Below, piece after piece: positions 1 through 9,373 of a stretch of 64,000 nt of DNA (position 1 is the stretch's first letter; every line of letters begins with the position of its first letter). The stretch spans positions 1 through 64,000 of the forward strand of contig NZ_JNXC01000011.1 in assembly GCF_000716595.1 (NCBI RefSeq), read 5' to 3'. Made by a program: the position numbers and the translations under genes. Under the pieces are notes generated by a model, which was not told the origin of the DNA, ran no database searches, and saw nothing but the letters and a program-made list of their open reading frames with translations. The DNA is from Saccharothrix sp. NRRL B-16314 (lineage in GTDB: Bacteria > Actinomycetota > Actinomycetes > Mycobacteriales > Pseudonocardiaceae).

Positions 1-764
1 GGAGTTCCTGACGATGTTCAACGGTCAGACCGGTGCGGCGATGTCGACGGTGAACTACGACCCGCCGCGCGGGACGGTGTCGTCGTGGGGTGACAGCTAC
101 GGCAACCGGGTCGACCGGTTCCTGGCCGGCACGGCGTACCTGGACGGCGCGCGGCCGTCGTTGATCATGGCGCGGGGCTACTACACGCGGGCCGTCATCG
201 CCGCGTGGGACTTCCGCAGCGGTCAGCTGGTGAAGCGGTGGACGTTCGACTCCAACGCCTCCGGCAACGGCGGCTACGCGGGTCAGGGCAACCACTCGCT
301 GACCATCGGCGACGTGGACCAGGACGGCCGCGACGAGATCGTCTACGGCGCGGCCACCATCGACGACAACGGCCGCGGCCTGTGGACCACCGGCCTCGGG
401 CACGGCGACGCCGCCCACCTGGGCGACCTCGTGGGATGGCGACGCGTCCCGCGAGTTGCTCGACCAGACGAAGATCGACAAGTACGGCACGTCCGGTGAC
501 ACCCGCCTGCTCACCGGCAGCGGAGTGGCCTCGAACAACGGCACCAAGGCCACCCCCGCCCTGTCCGCCGACCTGTTCGGCGACTGGCGTGAAGAGGTCG
601 TCTGGCGCACCAGCGACAACCGCGCGCTGCGGATCTACTCCACCCCGCACCAGACGGACCGCCGCATCACCACGCTGATGCACGACACGATGTACCGCGT
701 CGCCATCGCGTGGCAGAACACCGCCTACAACCAGCCGCCGCACCCGAGCTTCGCCATCGGGTGA
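1..764 (+). pseudogene. Rhamnogalacturonan endolyase (PL11), 3' part, disrupted
   Basis: The frame open from base 2 reads like the middle of a PL11 rhamnogalacturonan lyase, which cuts the rhamnogalacturonan I backbone of pectin outside the cell. It contains FNGQTGA, NYDPPRGTVSSWGDSYGNR and DVDQDGRDEIVYGA. After GLGHGDAAHLGDL, near base 432, the frame becomes nonsense and stops at 499. The family sequence resumes in the next frame at about 434-764 with WDGDASRELLDQTKIDKYG and runs to a natural C-terminus. From memory of the family, roughly 90 residues that normally lie between these blocks are missing, so this is an out-of-frame internal deletion and not a simple frameshift. The 5' end lies outside the window. 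An assembly collapse is the alternative. Confidence 0.85.
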
Positions 765-1556
765 CCGACGGGGAGTCCGGGTGGGCGAACGGCGGGGGAC
801 GCACCGGTGTCCCCCGCCGTTCGCCCGCCGGTGACCGATCCACTGCGTAATCGACCCACTACCCGATCGGCACAACCTCCACAACCGACCCTGCGGTGTG
901 ACTAGGTGAACGCGTAGCGCAACCGGCGTCCGACCGGCGTCCGACCGGCGGATCGCGGTGCTGCGACGGCCGGGCGCTGCGGGATCCCGTAGCGATGACG
1001 AACCCGCCGCACCGCCCGATCGTTACCCCGGTTGGGCCTTGACGCCGACCGATTCGATCGGAACGTCCGCCGCGGACCGGCGCTCGGCGTCGGCGTCGAG
1101 GACCCCGATCCACCCGCGGCGCGAAGCGGACTCCGGTCGTCACCGGCCCCTCGGGCCGACGCATTCGGGGGCACGTTCCGGGAGACCCCGGAAGGCCCCC
1201 ATCCGGCCCACCGGCTGAACGGGCCCGAACGACGTCCGCGCGCTTCCCAGGCGTCAAAACGACTCGCCGGGCGCTCGTCGGCCGCCGGCGGGCCAAGCGG
1301 AACGGGCCGGAACCGGAACACCGTTTCGCCCTCCCGCCCGGCGCGCTCCCTTGATCATCCGCAACCGCCGACCGACCACCCGGTACGCCGCGACGTCCGC
1401 GATGAACGCCGGGACGTCCCCGGCCGGGCACGCGATGACCGCCGCCGCCCCACCCGCTGCCGCCGTGGCGCTCCTCGGATGAGTTTCTCGACCGAACCGG
1501 CGTTCGCGCCGGCCATACTGGCCCCGAAACGAGCGGACCGAGGGGAACGACTGCCG
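765..1556. other. Intergenic stretch without a supported gene
   Basis: This is about 790 bases of GC-rich DNA. Open frames exist on both strands but none has a recognisable motif, a convincing ribosome site or sensible composition. Since decayed genes lie on both sides, it may be eroded coding sequence. I could not identify a parent gene. Confidence 0.5.
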
Positions 1557-2050
1557 ATGATCCACGCCACCCTGCCCGGCGCGGTGGTCCGTGCCGTGCT
1601 GTTCCCCGACCCGGCGGACGCGGCACTGTCCCCCGACGAGGCGGCCGTGGTCGTGGCGGTGTTACCCAGACGCCGCAAGGAGTTCACATCGGCGTGGTTG
1701 CGCGCGCGACGGGCACCGCACGCGCTCGGGTTCCCGGCCGCGTCGACGGTGGTCGGCGGCACGACCCACCGCTCGGGGCGCAGGGACGCGATCGAACTGC
1801 CCTACGAGCACCGGGAACTCGACGGCTCCCGAGCGCGTCTACCCGGTGTCGCGCGGGACCAGGTGCCTCGTCGGCTCTGGAGAATCCGTCTGCGAGGCAT
1901 GACTTTCACCGACCGGGAGGTGGCAGGGATCCGACCAGACGATCGTCCACATGACACCGGGCGCACGCCGGTCCACCGCTTCACCGCTGGTGGAGGGTCC
2001 GCCCGCGCCGGACCGGCCTCGACGGTCGGCGGAACGTCCGGCAGGGCCAC
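1557..2050 (+). pseudogene. 4'-phosphopantetheinyl transferase (EntD/Sfp type), decayed
   Basis: An ATG at 1557 follows a GAGGGGAA ribosome site and begins MIHATLPGAVVRAVLFPDP, then LSPDEAAVV, RRRKEF and ARRAPHALGFP. This matches the N-terminal third of EntD-like phosphopantetheinyl transferases, which load the prosthetic arm onto carrier proteins of NRPS, PKS or siderophore systems. After a weak THRSGRRDA (normally MTHCxGYRAA) the similarity is lost. In another frame, near 1870-1930, the sequence GSGESVCEA, stop, LSPTGRW resembles the conserved SAKESVYKAWxPLTGRW, with the family Trp read as TGA. The gene therefore seems to have an internal deletion, a frame change and a nonsense codon. The N-terminal match is firm. 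The C-terminal match is weaker. Confidence 0.6.
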
Positions 2051-2052
2051 CG

Positions 2053-2104
2053 CTTAACGCTCGTCAGGTTGTACTTGACAGCCGTTAAGTAAGCTCGCTA
2101 GCTT
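2053..2104 (+). promoter_or_regulatory. Promoter and likely autoregulatory operator of TetR gene
   Basis: A perfect TTGACA -35 lies at 2075-2080, with a weak -10 (TAGCTT) at 2099-2104. The inverted pair CTTAACG (2053-2059) and CGTTAAG (2083-2089) brackets the -35. No Shine-Dalgarno sequence precedes the ATG at 2113, which lies about 8 bases after the -10, so the transcript may be leaderless. Operator function is inferred. Confidence 0.5.
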
Positions 2105-2112
2105 TCGGATCG

Positions 2113-2748
2113 ATGCCTAGGAAACTTCCGGATCAGTCGAAGGGCCGCCTGTCGTTCAGCGAACGGCGAGCCGTCATCCTGGCCGCGGCCAGCGAGGTGC
2201 TCGCCGCGAACGGGTACGAGCAGGCGTCGATGCGGGAGATCGCCAAGGCTTCCGAGGTGACCACTCCCGTGCTCTACGACCACTTCCGCTCCAAGATCGA
2301 CCTCTACCTGGCGGTGGTCCAGCACCACGCCCAGGAGCTCGTCGTCAGCTGGTCGGACCTACCGCCGACCGCCGACTTCTCCGAGCTCTTCAAGCAGAGG
2401 ACCAAGGCGTTCTTCTCGTGGATCCGCCAGAACGAGGACGGCTGGCGAATCCTCTTCCTGGACAGCCCGCGTGATCCGGTCGCGATCCGAGCGCACCAAC
2501 AGGTTCGCGACCTGGCCGTCGAGGCGGTGGCGAGACTGCTCGAAACGCTTCCGTCGGCCAAGATGCCCGGTACCGTCGATGCTGCCGGCGCCTACCTGGC
2601 AATCGCGGCGCACGTCACCGGTGCGGGCAACGCGCTCGCCACCTGGTGGTGGGACAACCGGGAGATCCCGACCGAGACGATCGTCGAACTGAACTACGAG
2701 CTGGTCTGGAACGGGTTGGGCTCGTTCCTGGGTGAACGCATGGCGTAA
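2113..2748 (+). CDS. TetR/AcrR family transcriptional regulator
   Basis: This 211-residue protein has a standard TetR N-terminal HTH: RAVILAAASEVLAANGYEQASMREIAKASEVTTPVLYDHFRSKIDLY in family terms, at about residues 16-62. An all-helical ligand domain with several Trp residues follows. It probably represses its own promoter, because a perfect inverted repeat brackets the -35. The ligand is unknown. Neighbours give no clear target: a decayed transferase gene lies upstream and gene-poor DNA downstream. The ATG at 2113 is preferred because the HTH begins soon after it. Confidence 0.9.
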   Translation: MPRKLPDQSKGRLSFSERRAVILAAASEVLAANGYEQASMREIAKASEVTTPVLYDHFRSKIDLYLAVVQHHAQELVVSWSDLPPTADFSELFKQRTKAFFSWIRQNEDGWRILFLDSPRDPVAIRAHQQVRDLAVEAVARLLETLPSAKMPGTVDAAGAYLAIAAHVTGAGNALATWWWDNREIPTETIVELNYELVWNGLGSFLGERMA

Positions 2749-3552
2749 TTTCCGCAGCGGGCGGAGACAGTGCGGCCGGAACACGACGGCCCACACTGGG
2801 GTTTCACAGCGCTTGGGGAGGCGTCGTGAAGGAGCACGTCCAAGGCAAGGAACGACAACAGCGGGTTGCGGTGATTTTTCCCGAGCCAGGGCACCGATAC
2901 CTCAAAAAAGGTGTCGACCGGTCCCGGAAGAGTTTTTTCTTCACCGCGACGATGGATAATTTTGGCGCGGCTGCGGGTGGCTCCGGCGCTCGGTCGTGCG
3001 GCGATCAGTCGTGCGTGTGGCCGTGTGGCGAGTGGCGGACGACAGGTGGTGCGGCGCTGACAACCGGCCACAACGGAGGCGGTCACCGAGACTGCTTCGG
3101 GTCTGGTGCACGCGCTGGCAGCCAACGCGCATGGGCTGGACCAGCCGGAACCGTTCCAGCCGGCACCGGTCCAGTGAGCGTCCGTCGGACAGGTACCGGT
3201 TCGGCAGGTACCGGTTCGGCAGGCACCGCCCGAAGAGCCTCGTCGCCGCCGTCCGCCGGCTTCACCCGCCTGGCGACCGACGCGCTACCGGCGTTCCACC
3301 GCCCGGCCGGTCCGGTTCCGGCGTGCTCTCGACAGCTTTCCCGGTTCGGCCGACCACCTGCCTTTCACCGCGGGTTCTCGGGTTAGTCGCACGGCCGTGA
3401 TCCACGTGCGCTGATCGGAACAATCGACGCCGCACTCTCGTCAGCACACTCTCGTCACCACACCCACAGGTGTTCGACTGAGCAGCAGGGACACCCAGGG
3501 GCTCCATCAAACCAACCTGCCGTTGACAATCTCAGTTGGGGGACCGCCGCCA
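2749..3552. other. Gene-poor stretch
   Basis: About 800 bases with open frames on both strands but no recognisable protein. It contains a 15-bp direct repeat at 3190-3219 (two exact copies of CAGGTACCGGTTCGG and a degraded third). A TTGACA at 3522-3527 may be a -35 for the transposase-like gene that follows. Confidence 0.5.
3190..3231. repeat. 15-bp tandem repeat
   Basis: Two exact copies of CAGGTACCGGTTCGG (3190-3204, 3205-3219) are followed by a partial third beginning CAGGCACC. It lies in DNA with no supported gene. Confidence 0.8.
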
Positions 3553-4722
3553 ATGTCAGCCATAGCCAAGAACCAGTACGAACAATGGCTCAAGGTCGTG
3601 TACGACCGCATAGCGGTGAATTTCAGCCGTGCCGAGCCGCGCAAGCGGGCGTGGACCTACCTGGCCGATTTACCGCGGGCCCACGCCTCGGGGTTGCGGA
3701 GCAGGGACGGTCTCGGCAACTACTCCGGTGAGCAGCGCGCGGACGGCGTCCAGCGGTTGCTGACCAGCGCCCAGTGGAACGAGGCGCAGGTGCGCGACGA
3801 GCTGCGCAGCATCGCCGTCCACTATGGAGGGAGCACCGGCGGGATCCTCTACCTGGCCGAGGTCGCGTTCCCCAAGAAGGGTCGCAACGCGGTCGCGGTG
3901 GAGCGGCAGTACAGCCCCGAGACGATGCGGGCGGAGAAGTGCCAGATCGGGCTGCTGCTGTTCCACATCACGGCGCAGGGGCGGGTGTTCCTGGTCGACC
4001 GGGAGCTGTACGTGCCGAAGAGCTGGGCCGACGACGCGCAGCGGTGCGCGCAGGCCGGTATCCCCGACGACTACCGCTACCGCACCAAGTCCGCCATCGG
4101 CGGCATCATGATCCGCCGGGCGTTCGACGCGGGCATCCAGCCGGACTTCGTCATCTCGTCGGTGTTCTGCAACGACAAGCTGAAGCTCCAGAAGTGGTTG
4201 CGCTACAGGCAGGTCCCGCACCTGATCTCGATCACGGCGGGCGAGGCGAGACAGTCGCAGCACCACGCCGACGACATCGCCGCGCAGCCGGCGGACGTGC
4301 ACCGGGCGGTGGACCACCACCGACTCGGCGACTTCGACCGACGACGCCCGGCCTCGCACAACGGCCAGGAGACCTGCGCCTACAAGCGCGGAATCCTGCA
4401 CAAGGTCAAGCTGGACTCCGACGTGCCCGCCGGGTTCGAGAGCTCCTACCTGATCGCCTCCCCCGCCGCCCAGAACGCCGGGCCGCGCTCGTACTTCGCG
4501 TGTTACCTGAAGCAGCGGACGCCGTTGGCGGAGATCACCCCGATCGTCGCCCTGATGCAGTCCTCTGGCTCGTACTGTAAGCGGGCGAAGGAGGAGATCG
4601 GCCTTGGCCACTACGAGGTGCGCAGCTGGCGCGGCTGGTACCGGCACATCACCCTCGCCATGGCCGCGCACACCGCGCTGGAACTGGCCCGCGAGCCCAA
4701 CTCCGCGCTCCAGATCGCATGA
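3553..4722 (+). CDS. IS701-family transposase-like protein lacking catalytic Asp residues
   Basis: This 389-residue ORF is clearly related to IS701 transposases: RKRAWTYL, GNYSGEQRADGVQRLL, FPKKGRNAVAVERQYS, DRELYVPKSWADD, TKSAIGGIMI and GWYRHITLAM. In active members the first Asp sits in a D-D-T-G-F-P-K motif and the second in GDAxYG. Here these read AEVAFPKKG and SSVFCND, so both acidic positions appear lost, although the frame is intact over its normal length. It may be a domesticated protein or a recently inactivated transposase. No terminal inverted repeats or target duplication were found by eye. The ATG at 3553 is preferred over a TTG at 3523 because a GTTGGGGGA ribosome site lies 9 bases before it. 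Confidence 0.8.
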   Translation: MSAIAKNQYEQWLKVVYDRIAVNFSRAEPRKRAWTYLADLPRAHASGLRSRDGLGNYSGEQRADGVQRLLTSAQWNEAQVRDELRSIAVHYGGSTGGILYLAEVAFPKKGRNAVAVERQYSPETMRAEKCQIGLLLFHITAQGRVFLVDRELYVPKSWADDAQRCAQAGIPDDYRYRTKSAIGGIMIRRAFDAGIQPDFVISSVFCNDKLKLQKWLRYRQVPHLISITAGEARQSQHHADDIAAQPADVHRAVDHHRLGDFDRRRPASHNGQETCAYKRGILHKVKLDSDVPAGFESSYLIASPAAQNAGPRSYFACYLKQRTPLAEITPIVALMQSSGSYCKRAKEEIGLGHYEVRSWRGWYRHITLAMAAHTALELAREPNSALQIA

Positions 4723-4728
4723 CCTGGC

Positions 4729-4765
4729 GGGCACACCGGAGGGCTGGGGGTCCTCCGGTGTGCCC
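4729..4765. terminator. Hairpin terminator
   Basis: A 14-bp perfect stem (GGGCACACCGGAGG with its complement at 4752-4765) and a 9-base loop lie 7 bases after the stop of the transposase-like gene. Confidence 0.75.
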
Positions 4766-5037
4766 GTCTTCCCACCGGTTGCGGCAGCCTGACAGCCCTA
4801 CCGGTGCTTTGTCCCGCCAGCGAACGTCACGCCACCTGCCATCACCGCCAGCCCGGATGCGGCGGCCCCGGTGCCGACCAAGGCCATCCCGGGCGGCGCG
4901 TGGTCGCGGAAGGTCTTCGGCCGCCGCCAGCCCGGCGGCTCACCGGCGAGCCCCGGTGACCGGATCGGCGTCACACCCGTGTGGACCTTCGGCGACCGCC
5001 TCCGCGTTCCGCACCGGGTCCGCGGTCCACCCTCCGG

Positions 5038-5301
5038 TCACGGTGGGGCGAGCAGCACGGTGACCTCGTCACCCTCGTCCAGGTCCCGAGCCTTCCGCAC
5101 CGAGGCCTTCAGCGCGAGGAACTTGGTGCCATCCCCCTTGGGCAACAACGACGTCCGCCACTCGGTGTCACCGATCCGCGCCACCACCGGCACGAACCCC
5201 CGCCGCTCCTCGAACCCCTCCGCGACGTCCTCCGGCACGTCGACGTAGTACCAGCCACCCGGCCCGTCGAAGCGCCGCACCTCACCCGTCACCGTCTGCA
5301 C
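5038..5301 (-). CDS. DUF1905 domain protein
   Basis: A small protein of about 87 residues matching DUF1905: GWYYVDVPEDVAEGFEERRGFVPVVARIGDTEWRTSLLPKGDGTKF in pieces, then VRKARDLDEGDEVTV. The family is a compact beta-barrel of unknown function, sometimes followed by a YdeI-type domain, which is absent here. The GTG at 5301 is chosen because GGCAGG stands 8 bases upstream; the open frame continues back to 5379 with low-complexity sequence. The DNA between the upstream terminator and this gene (4766-5037) holds nothing I recognise. Confidence 0.75.
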   Translation of the reverse strand: MQTVTGEVRRFDGPGGWYYVDVPEDVAEGFEERRGFVPVVARIGDTEWRTSLLPKGDGTKFLALKASVRKARDLDEGDEVTVLLAPP

Positions 5302-5424
5302 GCCCACAGCCTGCCACCGCCCACCGACATCCGAACGCCGACGACCCCGGATCCGGTGGAGTCCGAAGTGGACGACCACCTGTCGGACCCGGGGCAGGCG
5401 TCGACTCCCCGTGGTGGACCGGGT

Positions 5425-6179
5425 TCAGTCCGTGATCCGCCGCCGGTAGAGGGCGGTGGCGATGGCGAACGACGCGACCAGCAGGCCGACCGACCACGCC
5501 AGCGCGATCCCGCCCTTGTCACCGATCGGCGTCCCGGTGAGCAGGCCGCGCACGGTCTCGATCACCGGCGTGATCGGCTGGTGCTCGCTGATGCCCTGGA
5601 GGAACGACGGCATGGTGTCCGTCGGCACGAACGCGCTGCTCAGGTAAGGCAGGAACAGCATGAAGAAGCTCATCGAGCTGGCCGCCTCCACCGACTTCGC
5701 CATCGCGCCGAGCCCCGCCGCGAGCCACGACAGCGCCAGCACGTAGAGCAGCAGCAGCCCGGCCGCGGCGAGCCACTCCACCAGTGACGCGGACGGCCGG
5801 AAGCCCATGGCGAAGGCCGCGCCGACGACGATCGTGGTGGACATGGTGTTGCGCGCGATGCTGGCCGTCACGTGGCCGGTCAGCACGGCGAAGCTGCGGA
5901 TCGGCATGGACCGCAGCCGGTCGATCATGCCGCTGTTCATGTCGTCGGCGACGGCCATCGCGGTGGACGCCGCACCGAAACCGGTGCACAGCAGGATGAT
6001 GCCGGGCACGACGTAGTTGATGTACGCGGTGCCGGTGTCGATGGCGCCGCCGAAGACGTAGACGAACAGGGCCATCATCATCAGCGGCAGGACGATGGAC
6101 ATGATCAGCGTCTCGGCGTTGCGCCGGCCGAGCCGGATGCTGCGGCCGATCATCGTCATCGAGTCCGCTATCGCGTGGC

Positions 6180-6183
<4 letters not shown>
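5425..6183 (-). CDS. ABC-2 type exporter permease (DrrB-like)
   Basis: A 252-residue integral membrane protein with about six hydrophobic segments and the ABC-2 pattern ETLIMSIVLPLMMMALFVYVFGG near the N-terminus, then AVADDMNSGMIDRLRSMPI and the late PITPVIETVRGLL. It would form the membrane channel of a DrrAB-type exporter for a hydrophobic compound or drug. Its ATG overlaps the stop codon of the ATPase gene upstream (ATGA), so the two are translationally coupled. The divergent TetR gene at 7207 probably controls the pair. Confidence 0.92.
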
Positions 6184-7103
<920 letters not shown>

Positions 7104-7117
7104 CGCCGCCCCCTTTA

Positions 7118-7155
7118 TGTGTATGCGATACGCTAAAGAGCGTAGCTCATACGCA
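7118..7155. promoter_or_regulatory. Palindromic operator between exporter and TetR genes
   Basis: A long imperfect palindrome is centred on AAAG (7135-7138): GTATG (7121-7125) and ACGCT (7130-7134) mirror AGCGT (7139-7143) and CATAC (7148-7152), and flanks extend the match to 7118-7155. It sits directly upstream of the exporter ribosome site and 52 bases before the TetR ATG. This is where a TetR repressor of both genes would bind. Confidence 0.7.
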
Positions 7156-7206
7156 GTTAATTTTGGAAGCCCTAGACTGACCGCCTGCGGTGACGAGAGG
7201 GTGAGG

Positions 7207-7953
7207 ATGACCGAGGAGGACCGCGTATCAGCGGAGATCGCCCTGCTGTGGGGACTGCGTGACACGACGCGGCGGGGTCGCAAGCCGGCGCTCTCGGTGC
7301 CCGACATCATCCGGGCCGCGGTCGAGGTAGCCGACGCCGAAGGGCTGGGCGCGGTGTCCATGGCCAGGGTGGCGAAGCAGCTGGGCAACTCGACGATGGC
7401 GCTCTACCGGCACGTGAGCAGCAAGGAGGACCTGCTCAAGCTGATGTCGGACGCGGCGCTGGAAGACCCGCCGGAGATGCCCGCGGACATCGGCTGGCGG
7501 GACGGGTTGGCGCTGTGGGCGAGCAGCGTGCTGGTCGCGCTCCGGAAACACCCTTGGTACGCCCGGATTCCGCTGGCCGGGCCGCCGATAGGGCCGCAGA
7601 ACCTGGCCTGGTTCGACTGCGCGCTGGGTGCCCTGGCCGACACTCCGTTGGAGGAGGCGGAGAAGGTCGGCGTGGTGATGGGGCTGCTGACGTTCGTGCA
7701 CGGCGAGATGCGGTTGACGGTCGAGTTGGCGGAGAGCTTCCGGAACAACCCGGAGGCGTTCGGGCGGGCGTACTCGCGGGCGTTGCGGCTGCTGGTGGAC
7801 CCGCGGAAGATGCCCGCGCTCGGGCGGGTGGTGGAAGCCGGCGTGTTCGACTTCGACACGCTCTACGACGAGCGCGAGGTGGAAGCCGACTTCGGTTTCG
7901 GCCTGAACCTGTACCTGGACGGCGTGGCCGCCTACCTGGCTCGTCGAACCTGA
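7207..7953 (+). CDS. TetR family regulator of the divergent ABC exporter
   Basis: This 248-residue protein has an HTH at about residues 30-75 (PALSVPDIIRAAVEVADAEG, then SMARVAKQLGNSTMALYRHVSSKEDLL). The C-terminal part matches the TetR_C domain of drug-resistance repressors, with WYARIPLAGPPIGPQNLAW and HGEMRLTVELA. It is divergent from the DrrAB-like genes with a palindrome in between, the classic layout of a local repressor whose ligand is the exported compound. The ATG at 7207 follows a GTGAGG ribosome site. Confidence 0.92.
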   Translation: MTEEDRVSAEIALLWGLRDTTRRGRKPALSVPDIIRAAVEVADAEGLGAVSMARVAKQLGNSTMALYRHVSSKEDLLKLMSDAALEDPPEMPADIGWRDGLALWASSVLVALRKHPWYARIPLAGPPIGPQNLAWFDCALGALADTPLEEAEKVGVVMGLLTFVHGEMRLTVELAESFRNNPEAFGRAYSRALRLLVDPRKMPALGRVVEAGVFDFDTLYDEREVEADFGFGLNLYLDGVAAYLARRT

Positions 7954-8002
7954 TCCTGCTTTGCGGGTCCCGGCTGGCGCTGCGGGGTGGGGTGGGTTTG
8001 AT

Positions 8003-8036
8003 GGTGCTGCGGGGTCGGTCGGGACCCCGCAGCACC
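8003..8036. terminator. Bidirectional hairpin terminator
   Basis: A 14-bp perfect stem (GGTGCTGCGGGGTC with 8023-8036) and 6-base loop lie between the convergent TetR and DoxX genes. Confidence 0.8.
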
Positions 8037-8042
8037 GGAGGA

Positions 8043-8516
8043 TCACCGCCGGACGACGCCGACCTGCGACACCCGCTGCCGCGCGGGTGCGTCGGCCGAC
8101 ATGATCGCCAGGCCGGCGGTGATCAGGACCAGGTTCTTGACCACGAACTCACCGGTCATGGTGAGGAGCAGCGGGTTGCCCGCCTGGAAGGCGGCGGACG
8201 GCTGCATGACGAGCGTCAAGAACGTGCCGCACAGGTGAAGCACGACCAGGAGCGCTACCCAGCGCAACCGGCGACCCACCATCAGGGCGACACCCAACAC
8301 CACTTCCACTAGGCCGAGTGCGAACACGAGGGTTCGCGGGTCGAGCCAGGGAACCGTTCGGGCGACGAGATCGGCGACCGGTGTGGCGCCGGTGACCTTG
8401 AGGGCGCCGAACCAGAGGAAGACGACGCCGAGCGACCCTCGCAGGAGGGGAATGCTCAACGCGCGCAAGGCATTCACACGCGCATCCAGACGGGACGAGA
8501 ACTCGATCATCCACAT
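8043..8516 (-). CDS. DoxX family membrane protein
   Basis: A 157-residue protein with four hydrophobic segments and DoxX features: LRGSLGVVFLWFGALKV near the N-terminus, FALGLVEVVLGVALMVG, then VLHLCGTFLTLV and GEFVVKNLVLITAGL. DoxX proteins are small quinone- or redox-linked membrane proteins of uncertain role. The ATG at 8516 is preceded by GAAGGAAG. Its promoter carries a perfect CebR-like palindrome just after the -10, which is odd for a gene with no link to cellulose. Confidence 0.88.
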   Translation of the reverse strand: MWMIEFSSRLDARVNALRALSIPLLRGSLGVVFLWFGALKVTGATPVADLVARTVPWLDPRTLVFALGLVEVVLGVALMVGRRLRWVALLVVLHLCGTFLTLVMQPSAAFQAGNPLLLTMTGEFVVKNLVLITAGLAIMSADAPARQRVSQVGVVRR

Positions 8517-8594
8517 CACTTCCTTCACGAGCGGGACCACGTCGACCCGCACAGGAGGTCGTTCCGCTTCATGTCCACGCTGACCGGAATCGGA

Positions 8595-8640
8595 CTGGGA
8601 GCGCTCCCAGAACTGTAACGGTAAGGAAACACAATGTGAA
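8595..8640 (-). promoter_or_regulatory. Promoter with CebR-like operator upstream of DoxX
   Basis: On the minus strand TTCACA (8635-8640) is followed by a 17-base spacer and TACAGT (8612-8617). Immediately downstream is the perfect palindrome CTGGGAGCGCTCCCAG (8595-8610), whose 14-base core equals the known streptomycete CebR box. The LPMO promoter at 31608-31657 has the same arrangement. Binding is inferred. Confidence 0.7.
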
Positions 8641-8646
8641 GACCCG

Positions 8647-9373
<727 letters not shown>

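Noticed and set aside
1254..1565. Minus-strand frame with AAAVIACPAGDVPAFIADVAAYRVVG
   Set aside because: It looks somewhat protein-like but matches no family I know and lacks a ribosome site; it may be decayed sequence.
2826..3386. A 186-codon frame with Gly/Thr repeats
   Set aside because: The repetitive translation comes from a 15-bp nucleotide repeat, and there is no domain or good start signal.
7104..7388. N-terminal extension of the DrrA-like ATPase
   Set aside because: It overlaps the divergent TetR gene and the operator, and the ATPase family starts at the ATG at 7103, which has a good ribosome site.
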